DNA of 23,855 nt, taken from positions 1 through 23,855 of the forward strand of contig MU129354.1 of assembly GCA_014904985.1 (NCBI GenBank), in the 5' to 3' direction. Under the pieces are notes generated by a model. The model was given only the letters and a program-made list of their open reading frames with translations. It searched no databases and was not told the DNA's origin. Shown here in pieces: positions 9,640-19,744 of this stretch; position 1 is the stretch's first letter, and every line of letters starts with the position of its first letter. The translations under genes and the position numbers were made by a program. Source of the stretch: Hydnum rufescens UP504. Its lineage: Eukaryota; Basidiomycota; Agaricomycetes; Cantharellales; Hydnaceae.

Positions 9640-9726
9640 TATGGCACATATTTGCACTTTCGTCCGAAAACCACAGGATAGTAACCCATGAATTGGTCCG
9701 TGCGGCACCGGGACCACTGGGCTATG
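9640..9726 (-). repeat. Possible tRNA-derived SINE head (A-box and B-box like)
   Basis: On the minus strand TAGCCCAGTGG (9724-9714) matches the RNA polymerase III A-box consensus. GGTTACTATCC (9686-9676) resembles a B box, 38 nt downstream, close to tRNA spacing. It does not fold as a normal tRNA and the B box lacks the usual CGA core. If real, the SINE body would extend leftwards to about 9430. Confidence 0.35.
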
Positions 9727-10140
9727 CACAGTAAACCCACACAATTACCCCTAACACACTCAGTAGTTTAGATGCGGGAGAAAAATCCTCCAGAGATGTG
9801 GGCAAGGTTAATGAAAGGGGGCTGCAAGCTGGATCTTGGCATGAGATGAGCATAGGATGTCTTACATAATCAAATACCATCGCCAGCTCTTCTAATGCCT
9901 CAAGCATTCAAGATGTACTCTTTGGAAGAATATGAAAAATACTATTAGGATACCCAATGCAGCATATACATGATTTTGGATCCACAATTGGCCAGAATGA
10001 ATAGGTTCAGATGAGCCATACTGAGTTCTCCTAAATTTTCACCCGGTTCACAAGTGGATCTCGCCTTCAGCACTAACTGGGAAAATAGCTACCGATGACA
10101 GCTACATATACCAGCTGAGACCTAAGCTTCTGCATCTGTT
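9727..10140. other. Intergenic stretch, nothing recognised
   Basis: Short frames only, the longest 61 residues at 9907-9722 on the minus strand, with no motif. No repeat or RNA is recognised. Confidence 0.4.
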
Positions 10141-10145
10141 TCAAT

Positions 10146-10218
10146 GCAAATAAGTGGCAATAAGTGGCAATAAGTCAGATATACACCAGATATATGCCAG
10201 ATATACGCAGATATATGG
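10146..10218 (+). repeat. Short tandem repeats: GGCAATAAGT x3, then CAGATATA-type x4
   Basis: Three 10-bp units (AATAAGTGGC phase) are followed by four 10-11-bp units starting CAGATATA (10176, 10187, 10198 and 10208, approximately). 10219-10500 beyond it has only a 62-residue open frame (10310-10498) with no recognised motif. Confidence 0.75.
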
Positions 10219-10499
10219 TCTATACTGGAAGCATATTGGCACAATGTATCACATGATTCGATCACTTTGGCCACTGTAAACAATATGATCCCCATTCAGA
10301 AGAATCCATTTGATTGGAAAGATGCCCATTAACTTGGACACTACAAGCACAGTAATGTACATCTTTCTTGTTTTATGCTCATGTGTTAATGATGGGAACT
10401 GTGCCAGTGTAGATGTGCACAATGCACTGAGCCTGAATCCAAAGCACATGTGCTCTCAGCTCTATTCTGCGGGCCTTGGGGATGACAGTTCCTCATGAT

Positions 10500-12960
10500 A
10501 TAGACCCCCCCTGTGATCAACAATCTGCCAAATGAGGACTTGCCCAATGGCAACTCACCAGACAAGAACCCGCCAAATGTCAACCTGCAGAACAAGTACT
10601 GGCCAAATGCCTGGATGGGGGACCAAAAGCATGAACAGAAGGTACCACACACCTGCTGCAGCGGGTGTGTGGTAATTTAAGGTGAGTCTTCGTTTTTACG
10701 GGTCCAGTCGTGCAAAGAGAGCAGCTCCTGCTGCTCTCTTTGCGCTGCTTTTAATTTTTAATTAATAAATTATTTATATATAGACATCTGCGGTCAAAAA
10801 GTACGCAAACAAGCACCCTGGCGAAACACCCAAACGAAACCTGAACGAGCCCCCAAGGGGGGTGAAAGGAAGGTTCCACACACCCATTGCAGCGGGTGTG
10901 CAGTAATTTAAGGTGAGTATTTTTTTTCCAGGTCCAGTCACACAAAGAGAGCAGCTCCTGCTGCTCTCTTTGTGCTGCTTTTAATTTTTAACTAATAAAT
11001 TATTCATATATAGACATCTGCGGTCGAAAAGTACATGAACAAGCACCCCGGTGAAACACCCAAACGAAACCTGAACGGGCCCCCAAGGGAGGTGAAAAGA
11101 GGGTTCCACACACCTGTTGTGGGTGTGTGGGGTAATCAAGGTATGTATTCTATATCCCTAGTGCTGTCACGCAAAGAGAGCAGTGAAAGCTGCTCTCTTT
11201 GCCCTTTCTTTTTTCATTTTCAACTAATACATCACTTGTCCCAACAGGTATGACATCCCCTTGATATAAAACCCACCAAACAACCCACACAAACCCCCCA
11301 GCTAAAGCAGACCCGAGCGTCTGTATGAATATCGGCCAAACACCCGAACGAGGAACCAGGGCACGAACCGACAATACCACACACCCGCTGCACTGCTGCA
11401 GCGGATTTGTGGGGTAATCAAGGTATGTATTCTATATCCCTAGTGCTGTCACGCAAAGAGAGCAGCGAAAGCTGCTCTCTTTGCCCTTTCTTTTTTCATT
11501 TTCAACTAATACATCACTTGTCCCAACAGGTACGACATCCCCTTGATATAAAACCCACCAAACGACCCACACAAACCCCCCAGCTAAAGCAGACCCCAAG
11601 CGTCTGTATGAATATCGGCCAAACACCCAAACGAGGAACCAGGGCATGAACCGACAATACCACACACCCGCTGCACCACTGCGGTGGGTGTGTGGTAATT
11701 TAAGGCAGGGCTTTGTTTTTACGAGTCCAGTCATGCAAAGAGAGCAGCAAAAGCTGCTCTCTTTGCCCTTTCTTTTTCATTTTCAACTAATGTGTTACTT
11801 GTCCCAACAGGTATGGCATTCCCTCAATATAAAACCCGCCGAATGGCTCACACAAGCCCCCAGCTATACACCCAAATGCAGACCCTGAGCATCTGTATCA
11901 AAATCGGCCAAACGCCTGAACGAGGAACCAGGGGGTACGAACCGATGATACCACACACCCGCTGTGGCGGGTGTGTGATAATTTAAGGTGAGTCTTGAAT
12001 TTATGGGTTCAGTCACGCAAAGAGAGTGGCTTTCACTGCTCTCTTTGCACTGCTTTTAATTTTTAACTAATAAATTATTCATATATAGACATCCACAGCC
12101 GAAAAGTACACAAATGAGCACCCAGCCAAACACCCAAACAAAACCCGAACCAGCCCCCAAAGGCGGGAAAAGAAGGTTTCACAAAATACGGGGGTGTGTG
12201 CAGCCACCCAAGACCCCTGACACTCGACTATCCACGACATATAGAATGATGCCTTAAATATGGTGCCACACACCCGCTTTGGTGGGTGTGTGGCAATATT
12301 AGGTGAGTTTCCCCACTATGGGGTGTGTACCACAATGCCAAAAGAGCAGCACCGGCTGCTCTTTTGGTGTTGCCTTTGGTTTTTTTTTCTTTACTGCTTT
12401 CAAGTTCTATGATTTGTATAGTAGAATTTTTTGATCAAAAAATATGTGAATGAGCATACCAGCAAAACACCCAAACGAAACTCGAATGAGCCCCCAAGGG
12501 GGTGAAAAGAAAGTTCCATGCGCCCGCTGCTGGGGTGTGGGATAATAAAGGTATGTATTCTATATCCCTAGTGCCATTGCGCAAAGAGAGCAGCTTTTGG
12601 TGCTCTCTTTGCCCTTTCTTTTTCATTTTCAATTAATACATTACTTGCCCCAACAGGTATGGCATTCCCTTAATATAAAACCCACCGAACAGCTCACACA
12701 GGCCCCCAGCTAAACACCCAAATGCAGACCCTGAGTGTCTGTATGAATATCAGCCAAATGCCTGAACAAGGAACCAGGGGTAGGAACTGATGATACCATG
12801 CACCTGCTGTGGTGGGTGTGGGGTAATTTTCTGTACCTTTTCAACCAATGTATTATTACTTCACTTCTTATGATGTCTCCTCAATGTAAGCACACAGAAG
12901 GAGCTCCACAAACCCCTTACCAAATGCCTGAATCAGCATCTGAGGTCACAAATGGGAAAC
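10500..12960 (+). other. Array B: rightward hairpin-intron array without a core (8 predicted introns)
   Basis: Introns are predicted at 10682-10783, 10913-11013, 11141-11247, 11423-11529, 11705-11810, 11988-12088, 12303-12421 and 12551-12656. Exon-end hairpins are at 10643-10674, 10876-10903, 11106-11130, 11376-11416, 11658-11697, 11949-11980 and 12264-12295, with weak ones at 12515-12544 and 12793-12825. Intron hairpins are at 10712-10743, 10941-10974, 11171-11202, 11453-11484, 11735-11766, 12017-12048, 12338-12367 and 12581-12612. The intron stem here is mostly GCAAAGAGAGCAGC paired with GCTGCTCTCTTTGC, a family-specific variant. Two acceptor styles alternate: TATATAG and CCAACAG. After 12656 a decayed half unit runs to about 12960. 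There is no palindromic core or TATA pair at the left edge, so this looks like a detached rightward arm. Confidence 0.75.
11705..11810 (+). other. Array B intron with a GC-AG boundary
   Basis: The donor reads AAG|GCAGGG where neighbouring units read AAG|GTGAGT or AAG|GTATGT. The acceptor CCAACAG and branch CAACTAAT are intact, as is the hairpin at 11735-11766 with an AAAA loop. GC-AG introns are a known functional minority class, so this may still splice. Confidence 0.55.
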
Positions 12961-12989
12961 CTGTACCCAGTGGAATGAAGAGTGGTAGT

Positions 12990-15488
12990 TTAATTGTCAT
13001 CACTATCAGACCTACTGTCATCATTTTGGGGTTGCTTTTTCCTCCTGTCCTTTGCCCTACTTTCCCCCCGAAGCTTCCTTTCCACTTCAATTGCTGAAAA
13101 TACAGCTGTGAAACCCTTAATGCAGGCAGCATTGTACTTGGCCACAAATTTTTTGCTCCCAATCTCTTCATTGCCATTTGCATCATCAATGAACCTTCAG
13201 CCCATGTCAGTACTTCTTCATTCTACAGAGGTATGAGGAATGAAATGCACCTTTGGTATTCAAGAGCAACCACCTGTCACTGGTTATACTTCCCAGCATG
13301 GCCATGCTTCCTTCCATATGGTCCTGAGATCCATTCAGGTTTCCAGTCCTTTAGTGCAACATGGAGGCGGATGGCAGGGTTTGGATGATTCCAATCTTGA
13401 ATAGCAAGTAGCCAAGAGTCTCCAGGCTTTCCAGCAGGTGTTCTTGACCAGAAATCTGGGATAATGGGGGCAAGCTCTGGGAGCACCAAATCAGACTCAT
13501 GGGAGCTGGTGATAGTGTTGGAATGTGGATGGTGAGATGAAATAGTCATAGTGGGAGAGGTGGGAGAGGTGGGAGAGGAGAGGAAGGTTGATGGGGATTG
13601 AGCAGGCTGTGGCATTGTAGAGGATGCAGATGATATATTGTTGGAAGCTTGAGCATCTGAACATAAAATAAAAATTAGATAGAAAGGCAAGCCATAAGGG
13701 GCATACACAAACCTTGCACTCTGTCTGGGACATTCTTCAGTAAACTGCTAACCACATTGGCCACATCAGGGACAATATTGTCAAATCTCTTCTCAAGGTG
13801 ATCCAACTTCTGTTCAAGAACAAGGTGACAGGCATTGAAGGCCTCAAAAGTTGGTGGAGCTCGGGCTGCTTTCTCTCCATTGAGAGATTCATTGCAATAC
13901 TCCTGAACAGGGGCCATGGCATCTGAGTGGTCATTCTCACCAAAGTCAACCTCATCAAGCAGATACTTGATGACCACATTTTTCTGTTGCCACCAAGATA
14001 TCAGATAGGGATCCACAGAGAGCACAAAGGGAAAAAAAAAAGGACTCAACACTTTCTCCATCTGACCAGCCACCCCACCATCGAATTTGACCCAGACTCC
14101 AGTGTTCTCCAGTGGGTTTGCCCATGAAACAGTGTTGGGCTCCACCATGACGGAATGTATGTGTGGTGTACAAGTATTCCCCTGGCCAATTGAGCTGAGC
14201 ACCATCAGTAAAGTGGTTGAGCATTTTTTGGACACTGCTGATTGGGATGGGGGCAAGCTCATCCAGTTTCACAGTGGACATCATGTGGATGGCTGGGAAG
14301 ACAAAATCAACTGGAGTGAGAGGATGTCTGTAGACTCATGGAAGAAATGACATCCAGCGCTCCAAGTGGTAGTATGCATCAATAGCAGGCACCAGTGGTG
14401 GGGTGAGGAGATTTCCTGGATAGAGATTGTAACAGCGCCCTGTATTATTATGATCAGAGCCCTCCCCCAAAAATTACAGTATAAATTACATGCCACACAA
14501 TTCTTCAATGCGGGACTCTCCTCTTGCTGCCCTTTGTTGTTCATCTTTATGCTTTCTCAGACTGATCTGGACATGCTGAATGCAGTGGTGAGCCACAACA
14601 TGGTCCCAATCAAGGTCTGAATGATGGAGGTTTGAGAGCTCCATGTTTCTACCCAAACCAAAGATCAGATTAAATAAGATATTCATTTCCCAGAAATATC
14701 CATACCGTGTCCAGATGGTGAAGGCAGTAGAAGAAAAAGCCAACCAAAATAGATGAAGAGTGAGGCCTGAGATTTCATCTGCAGATAGAACTGGCTTCTT
14801 GAGTAGGGCAGTGGCATCACATTGGTTGGAGGACCAGTTGTATATTCTGGTGAGATCCCCGACAGTGATGGCTTTGGAGTGGGTCCTTGAATCACCTCGC
14901 ATGGTTGCAGCATGCACAATGGATTTATAAACTTCATCCACAAGATAACACTGGATAGGGTTCCCCTGTCCCTCTTTCCCAGGGCCCTGAGAGAGATCCC
15001 AAGACCACTGTGTTTTCCGGGAGAAGCGATCACCATCCCTAAAATTGAGAAGTTGCACTGAAATGAAAGAAGGCCCAAGGGAAATTAATGATGCACAGCT
15101 GCTCAAACCAAAGCAGAAATGCCGCTCTTATTTGGTCTGCCGTGCTCTTCCCATTTCCCTGAATAATGCAATCATTATATAGGTACATTCCAAGGAGGTG
15201 GGGTGTGCACTCCATTGGTTCTCGGAATGCAAACTTGGCAGTTTTGTTGGAGAAGATATTTCTAGGGGAAGTGTGTTCAAAGCCAGGGATGTTAACTGAG
15301 AAGTCATCCTTATCTGGATTCATTTGAGAGAGATGATTTGGAAGCCATTCATCAGCTTTGTGAAGAATCCCCGCATAGCGAATGTTTGTATTTTCCGACT
15401 TTGAATATTGGCCAATGAAGGTGTTCAAGTCATTCAGGTCAACTGCCTTTTCAGCAGTAACCTTGCGGCACTTCCACTTGGGTGGCAT
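12990..15488 (-). pseudogene. Crypton-like fungal tyrosine recombinase, seven coding exons, one in-frame TGA
   Basis: Predicted exons: 15488-15097, 15038-14706, 14648-14497, 14439-14051, 13983-13713, 13656-13281 and 13194-12990. They total 2118 nt, an exact multiple of three, about 705 codons. Introns are 56-86 nt, all GT-AG. The catalytic set of a tyrosine recombinase, which cuts and rejoins DNA through a tyrosine, is in order: Arg242 in WTRNMELSNLHHSDL (rebuilt across intron 2), HTFR (H386, R389), WWGGW (W417 in place of the third His) and Y429 in KNVVIKYLLDE. Residues 1-241 would be the DNA-binding core domain. The tail carries LKDW near residue 612 and a basic end. A TGA at 14338-14336 (codon 327) interrupts an otherwise open, conserved-looking exon, so this copy is probably dead unless the stop is a sequencing error. 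The ATG at 15488 is preferred; the upstream TTG is not a fungal start. Confidence 0.8.
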
Positions 15489-15492
15489 GGCA

Positions 15493-15562
15493 CTCAGCAA
15501 GGGGGCAGTGCAGGAGGAGCAGAGTATCGCAGACCTGACATGCCTGCCTTTTTTTTACTCAC
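15493..15562 (-). other. Possible 5' UTR intron of the recombinase gene
   Basis: GTGAGTAAAA donor at 15562 and a pyrimidine-rich CCCCCTTGCTGAG acceptor at 15493, five bases before the ATG codon at 15488. 70 nt, similar to the coding introns. An earlier acceptor (TGTCAG) is also possible. Confidence 0.4.
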
Positions 15563-15674
15563 TTTGGATCCAGCTGCACAGCCACAGCCACCCCCACGGG
15601 GTGTGCAGGACCACACAAGTCACTCTATCTATCACAGAAAGCTAACTACAACCTAGGATACCTTCCAGCACACA

Positions 15675-15683
15675 CTATATAAT
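15675..15683 (-). promoter_or_regulatory. TATA-like box of the recombinase gene
   Basis: ATTATATAG on the minus strand, about 190 bp upstream of the ATG. With the predicted 5' UTR intron removed the leader would be roughly 90-100 nt. Position and sequence only. Confidence 0.35.
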
Positions 15684-15699
15684 CACCCCTGCTACTGGG

Positions 15700-16620
15700 C
15701 AGGCAGGGGGGGGGGTGGGGGAGTGTGTGTGCCAGCAGTGATCACAGATATGGATGGCCATGGCCAAAAAAAAAGCCAAGGGCCAGATATCTGGCATGTC
15801 CAAGAAGACAATGCCTCTTAAAAGGGGAGGGGGGACTCAAAGAACTTGCTCACTTGCTCACCTTTCAGTATCCACCTTGATCTCCATCAGCTTGCCCGAG
15901 CCCAGTCCCCTTCGAGTTCCCATAGTCTAACAATGCAAGAGATCAGTACCGGAAGCGAGAGATTTCATTAAAACAAAAACAAAAAAAGAAGCCCAACATC
16001 CACCTTGGTTACCATTGAGCGCACCCCCCCCCCCCTCCTCCCAACCCCACAGGCCAGCCATATCCATCATTGTCCTATGGTCTGCGAGCCAGAAGTAAGA
16101 GATTTCATTAACCCCCCTCCCTCCCCTCTCAAAAAAAGAAAAAAACCCGACATCCACCTTGGTTGCCATCGGCTGGCCCCCCCCCTTCTAGCCCAGAACA
16201 TTCAAGCAGGGGGAGGGAGGGAAAGGGAGGTGAGATGTTGCCAGAGATATCACCAGAGATGTCGCCAGATAACACTACAGTAGTCCATATGAAGCAAAGC
16301 AGAACCAGAGAGCAAATGGAAGCAACAGGGGGAGCGAACGAACACGGCTATGCCGCAGCTTCCCCAGCTGGGATTCTCAGGGGGGGTCATCCATCCCCTG
16401 GACCGTTCTTGGGGTCGAGCAACTAGCAATGGCAATTGCCTTGGGGACGGTTTTTGGGCAGGTTTTTCCCATGCCCGGAATCAAAAATCGGTGCGGGCCA
16501 GGGTCCCACAGCACATACCGTGTATATCTTGAGTGACAAGTGGCTATTATTTACAGCCACTTAGTACCCGGGATTTACAGAGATGCCGGGCAGCTGCCCT
16601 GGGCTGCAGCCGTGGAACCA
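15700..16620. other. Low-complexity spacer with a 140-bp imperfect tandem duplication
   Basis: Runs of G and C (for example 15707-15722 and 16022-16034) and A-rich patches. 15951-16089 and 16091-16200 are imperfect copies, both holding GAGATTTCATTA and then CATCCACCTTGGTT, with a C run after them. 16240-16275 has short CCAGAGAT-type repeats. The open frames here follow the low-complexity runs and are not credible genes. Confidence 0.5.
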
Positions 16621-19320
16621 GATGGAATATTATATTATAATATATGGTCCTCCATATAATATGATATAAATATATATTATTATATTAGGTAATATCCACT
16701 TGATATTCAGATTCATCATCTTCTCGCAGGTCCACTGTACAAGGGCGCTTGTTCGGTGCTGGCTTTGAGTTGTGTCATCCTCAAACACAACTCCCCACAG
16801 CGAACTGAGGAAAAGGGACCACACACCCGCTGCGGTGGGTGTGTGGTCAAATAAAGGTAAGTCTTCCCCCCCTGTAGATACAGCCGCGCAAAAAGAGCAG
16901 CGAAAGCTGCTCTTTTTGCACTATTTACTAACGTTATTTTTCTCAAATTCCAGGTGTTCTGACACCGAACTGAATGCCATGTGAACCCCCCGTACGAAAA
17001 ACCGGGCACGAGCCCTTATGGACCCCACCGTCCAAAAAGGTATGTTTTTTTTAAAATCTAATTTTCTATGCATATAAGTGACGCAAAAAGGCAGCCCAAG
17101 CCACCCTTTTTGCGTCACTTCTAACAAATATATCTTCTATTCTAGATCATGCGACTGACATCACCCAAGCCTGAACGCACCACCACCGAACCCCCTGCAC
17201 CTGCCTCTTGACACTGAACCAAACCCCATACAACCCCCGTACGACAAACCGGGCACGAGCCTGTATGGACCCCACCGTCCACATGAACGACAAAACGTGG
17301 TACCACACACCCGCTGGAGTGGGTGTGTGGTACTAAAAGGTATGTTTTTTAAATCTAATTTTCTATGCGTAGGTGACGCAAAAAGGGCAGCCCAAGCTGC
17401 CCTTTTTGTGTCACTTCTAACAAATATATCTTCTATTCTAGATCGCACGACTGACATCACCCAAGCCTGAACACACCACCATCTGAACCCCCTGCACCTG
17501 CATCTCGACACCAAACCAAACCCCATACAACCCCCGTATGACAAACCGGGCATGAGCCCATATGGACCCTGCCGTCCACATGAATGACAAAACATGGTAC
17601 CACACACCCGCTGGAGCGGGAGCGGGTGTGTGGTACTAAAAGGTATGTTTTTTTTAATCTAATTTTCTATGCATAGGTGATGCAAAAAGGGCAGCCCAAG
17701 CTGCCCTTTTTGCGTCACTTCTAACATATATTTCTTCTATTCTAGATCACGCGACTGACATCACCCAAGCCCAAACGCACCATCCTCTGAACCCCCTGCA
17801 CCCGGGTCTCGACACTGAACCAAACCCCATACAACCCCCATACGACAAACTGGGCACGAGCCCGTATGGACCCCGCTGTCCACATGAATGACAAAACGTG
17901 GTACCACACACCCGCTGGAGCGGGTGTGTGGTACTAAAAGGTATGTTTTTTTAAATCTAATTTTCTATGCGTAGGTGACACAAAAAGGGCAGCCCAAGCT
18001 GCCCTTTTTGTGTCACTTCTAACATATATTTCTTCTATTCTAGATCGCGCGACTGACATCACCCAAGCCCGAATGCACCACCATCCGAACCCCTGCACCC
18101 GCGTCTCAACACCGAACCAAACCCCATACAACCCCTGTATGACAAACCGGGCACGAGCCCGTATGGACCCTGCCGTCCACATGAATGACAAAACGTGGTA
18201 CCACACACCCGCTGGAGCGGGTGTGTGGTACTAAAAGGTATGTTTTTTTAATCTAATTTTCTATGCATAGGTGACGCAAAAAGGGCAGCCCAAGCTGCCC
18301 TTTTTGCGTCACTTCTAACATACATTTCTTCTATTCTAGATCGCGCGACTGACATCACCCAAGCCCGAACGCACCACCATCCGAACCCCCTGCACCCGCG
18401 TCTCGACACCGAACCAAACCCCATACAACCCCCGTACGACAAACCGGGCATGAGCCCGTATGGACCCTGCCGTCCACATGAACGACAAAATGTGGTACCA
18501 CACACCTGCTGGAGCGGGTGTGTGGTACTAAAAGGTATGTTGTTTTAATCTAATTTTCTATGCATAGGTGACGCAAAAAGGGCAGCCCAAGCTGCCCTTT
18601 TTGTGTCACTTCTAACATATATTTCTTCTATTCTAGATCACGTGACTGACATCACCCAAGCCCGAATGCACCACCACCCGAACCCCCTGCACCCGCGTCT
18701 CGACACTGAACCAAACCCCATACAACCCCCGTACGACAAACCGGGCATGAGCCCATATGGACCCCGCTGTCCACATGAACGACAAAACACAGTACCACAC
18801 CCCCGCTGGAGCGGGTGTGTGGTACTAAAAGGTATGTTTTTATTATTATCTAATTTTCTATGCATAAGTGGCGCAAAAAGGGCAGCACAAGCTGCCCTTT
18901 TGCGTCACTTCTAATATATATTTGTCCTGTTCTAGATTGCGCGACACACATCACCCAAGCCTGAATGCACCACGACCTGAACCCCTGCACCCGCGTATTG
19001 ACACTGAACCAAACCCCATACAACCCCTGTATGACAAACTGGGCACAAGCCCGTATGGACCCCGCTGTCCACATGAACAACAAAACACAGTGCCACACCT
19101 GCTCCAGCAGGTGTGTGGTACTAAAAGGTATGTTTTTTTTATATCTAATCTTCTATGCACAAGTGACGCAAAAAGGGCAGCCCAAGCAGCCCTTTTTGCA
19201 TCACTTCTAACATATATTTCTTCTATTCTAGATCATGCAACCAACATCACCTGAGCCCAAATGCACCATCACCCGAACCCCCCAGCAATGAGAACCCCTG
19301 CACCTGCAGGTCAACTGATG
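16620..19320 (+). other. Array C: regular rightward hairpin-intron array (9 predicted introns)
   Basis: Introns are predicted at 16857-16953, 17040-17145, 17340-17441, 17643-17745, 17941-18043, 18238-18339, 18535-18636, 18832-18935 and 19128-19231. From the second on, donors are spaced 296-303 bp. Exon-end hairpins are at 16817-16848, 17300-17333, 17597-17636, 17901-17934, 18198-18231, 18495-18528, 18792-18825 and about 19090-19120; the exon before 17040 has none. Intron hairpins are at 16888-16919, 17078-17118, 17373-17414, 17677-17718, 17975-18016, 18271-18312, 18568-18609, 18868-18908 and 19163-19204, with stems of up to 19 bp (GTGACGCAAAAAGGGCAGC). The donor is almost always AAAAG|GTATGT and the branch TTCTAAC follows the hairpin at once. 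The first unit resembles 22204-22342. There is no core upstream. The A/T-rich 16620-16720 at the left edge is not a recognisable promoter. Confidence 0.8.
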
Positions 19321-19539
19321 TAAATAATATTATAGCTGGGGCCCCAGGGTCTGATTTCTAGTTAGAGTATGTAATAAATACTGCCCTTGAAGCATCTAAT
19401 TAGATACAGATAATTGGCTGACTATGCTGGTGAGCTCATGGTGATCAAAGGTCATGTGATCCCTTATTGGTGGACAAGGGTATGACTGGCGGAACCAAAT
19501 AGTGTAGCTGCACAGTATGCAGGCTGGTCAGTCACGGGG
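19321..19539. other. Spacer between array C and the copy 2 tip
   Basis: No gene. Contains GGGGCCCCAG near 19337. Nothing else recognised. Confidence 0.4.
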
Positions 19540-19660
19540 GGGACCTAATTTAGGTACCACTTTCGGGGCAGAAAATGGTACCTAAGAGGTCCCCCAAACC
19601 TTACAGCCGAAATCAGCCATTTCAATTCAGTTTTTGGGCCATCTGTCGGCCAATCCATGG
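19540..19660 (-). repeat. Tip sequence, copy 2 side (inverted match to 5160-5310)
   Basis: On the minus strand it reads, in order, GGCCGA/GGCCC motifs and then the 54-bp near-palindrome at 19540-19593, with the same centre (TCTGCCCCGAAAGT here, TCTGCCCTGGAAGT at 5276). It lies just beyond the 3' end of the leftward array of copy 2, the mirror of the situation in copy 1. Confidence 0.55.
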
Positions 19661-19744
19661 CTGTGCTAGATTATTTATTATTATTATTATTTGTTTACTA
19701 TTTATTATTATTATTATTACTACTATTATTATATACATATTATC

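Noticed and set aside
9676..9726. A functional tRNA gene
   Set aside because: No cloverleaf, no acceptor stem pairing and an imperfect B box.
12917..13189. Separate small genes in frames overlapping the recombinase 3' end, such as the 90-residue minus-strand frame
   Set aside because: The last exon in a different frame gives a plausible basic recombinase tail and an exact multiple of three for the whole gene.
15862..15923. Short minus-strand frame (MGTRRGLGSGKLMEIKVDTE) ending in a GTGAGC donor, as an upstream recombinase exon
   Set aside because: It would need an intron of about 365 bp against 56-86 bp for the others, and a TATA box and leader fit better downstream of it.
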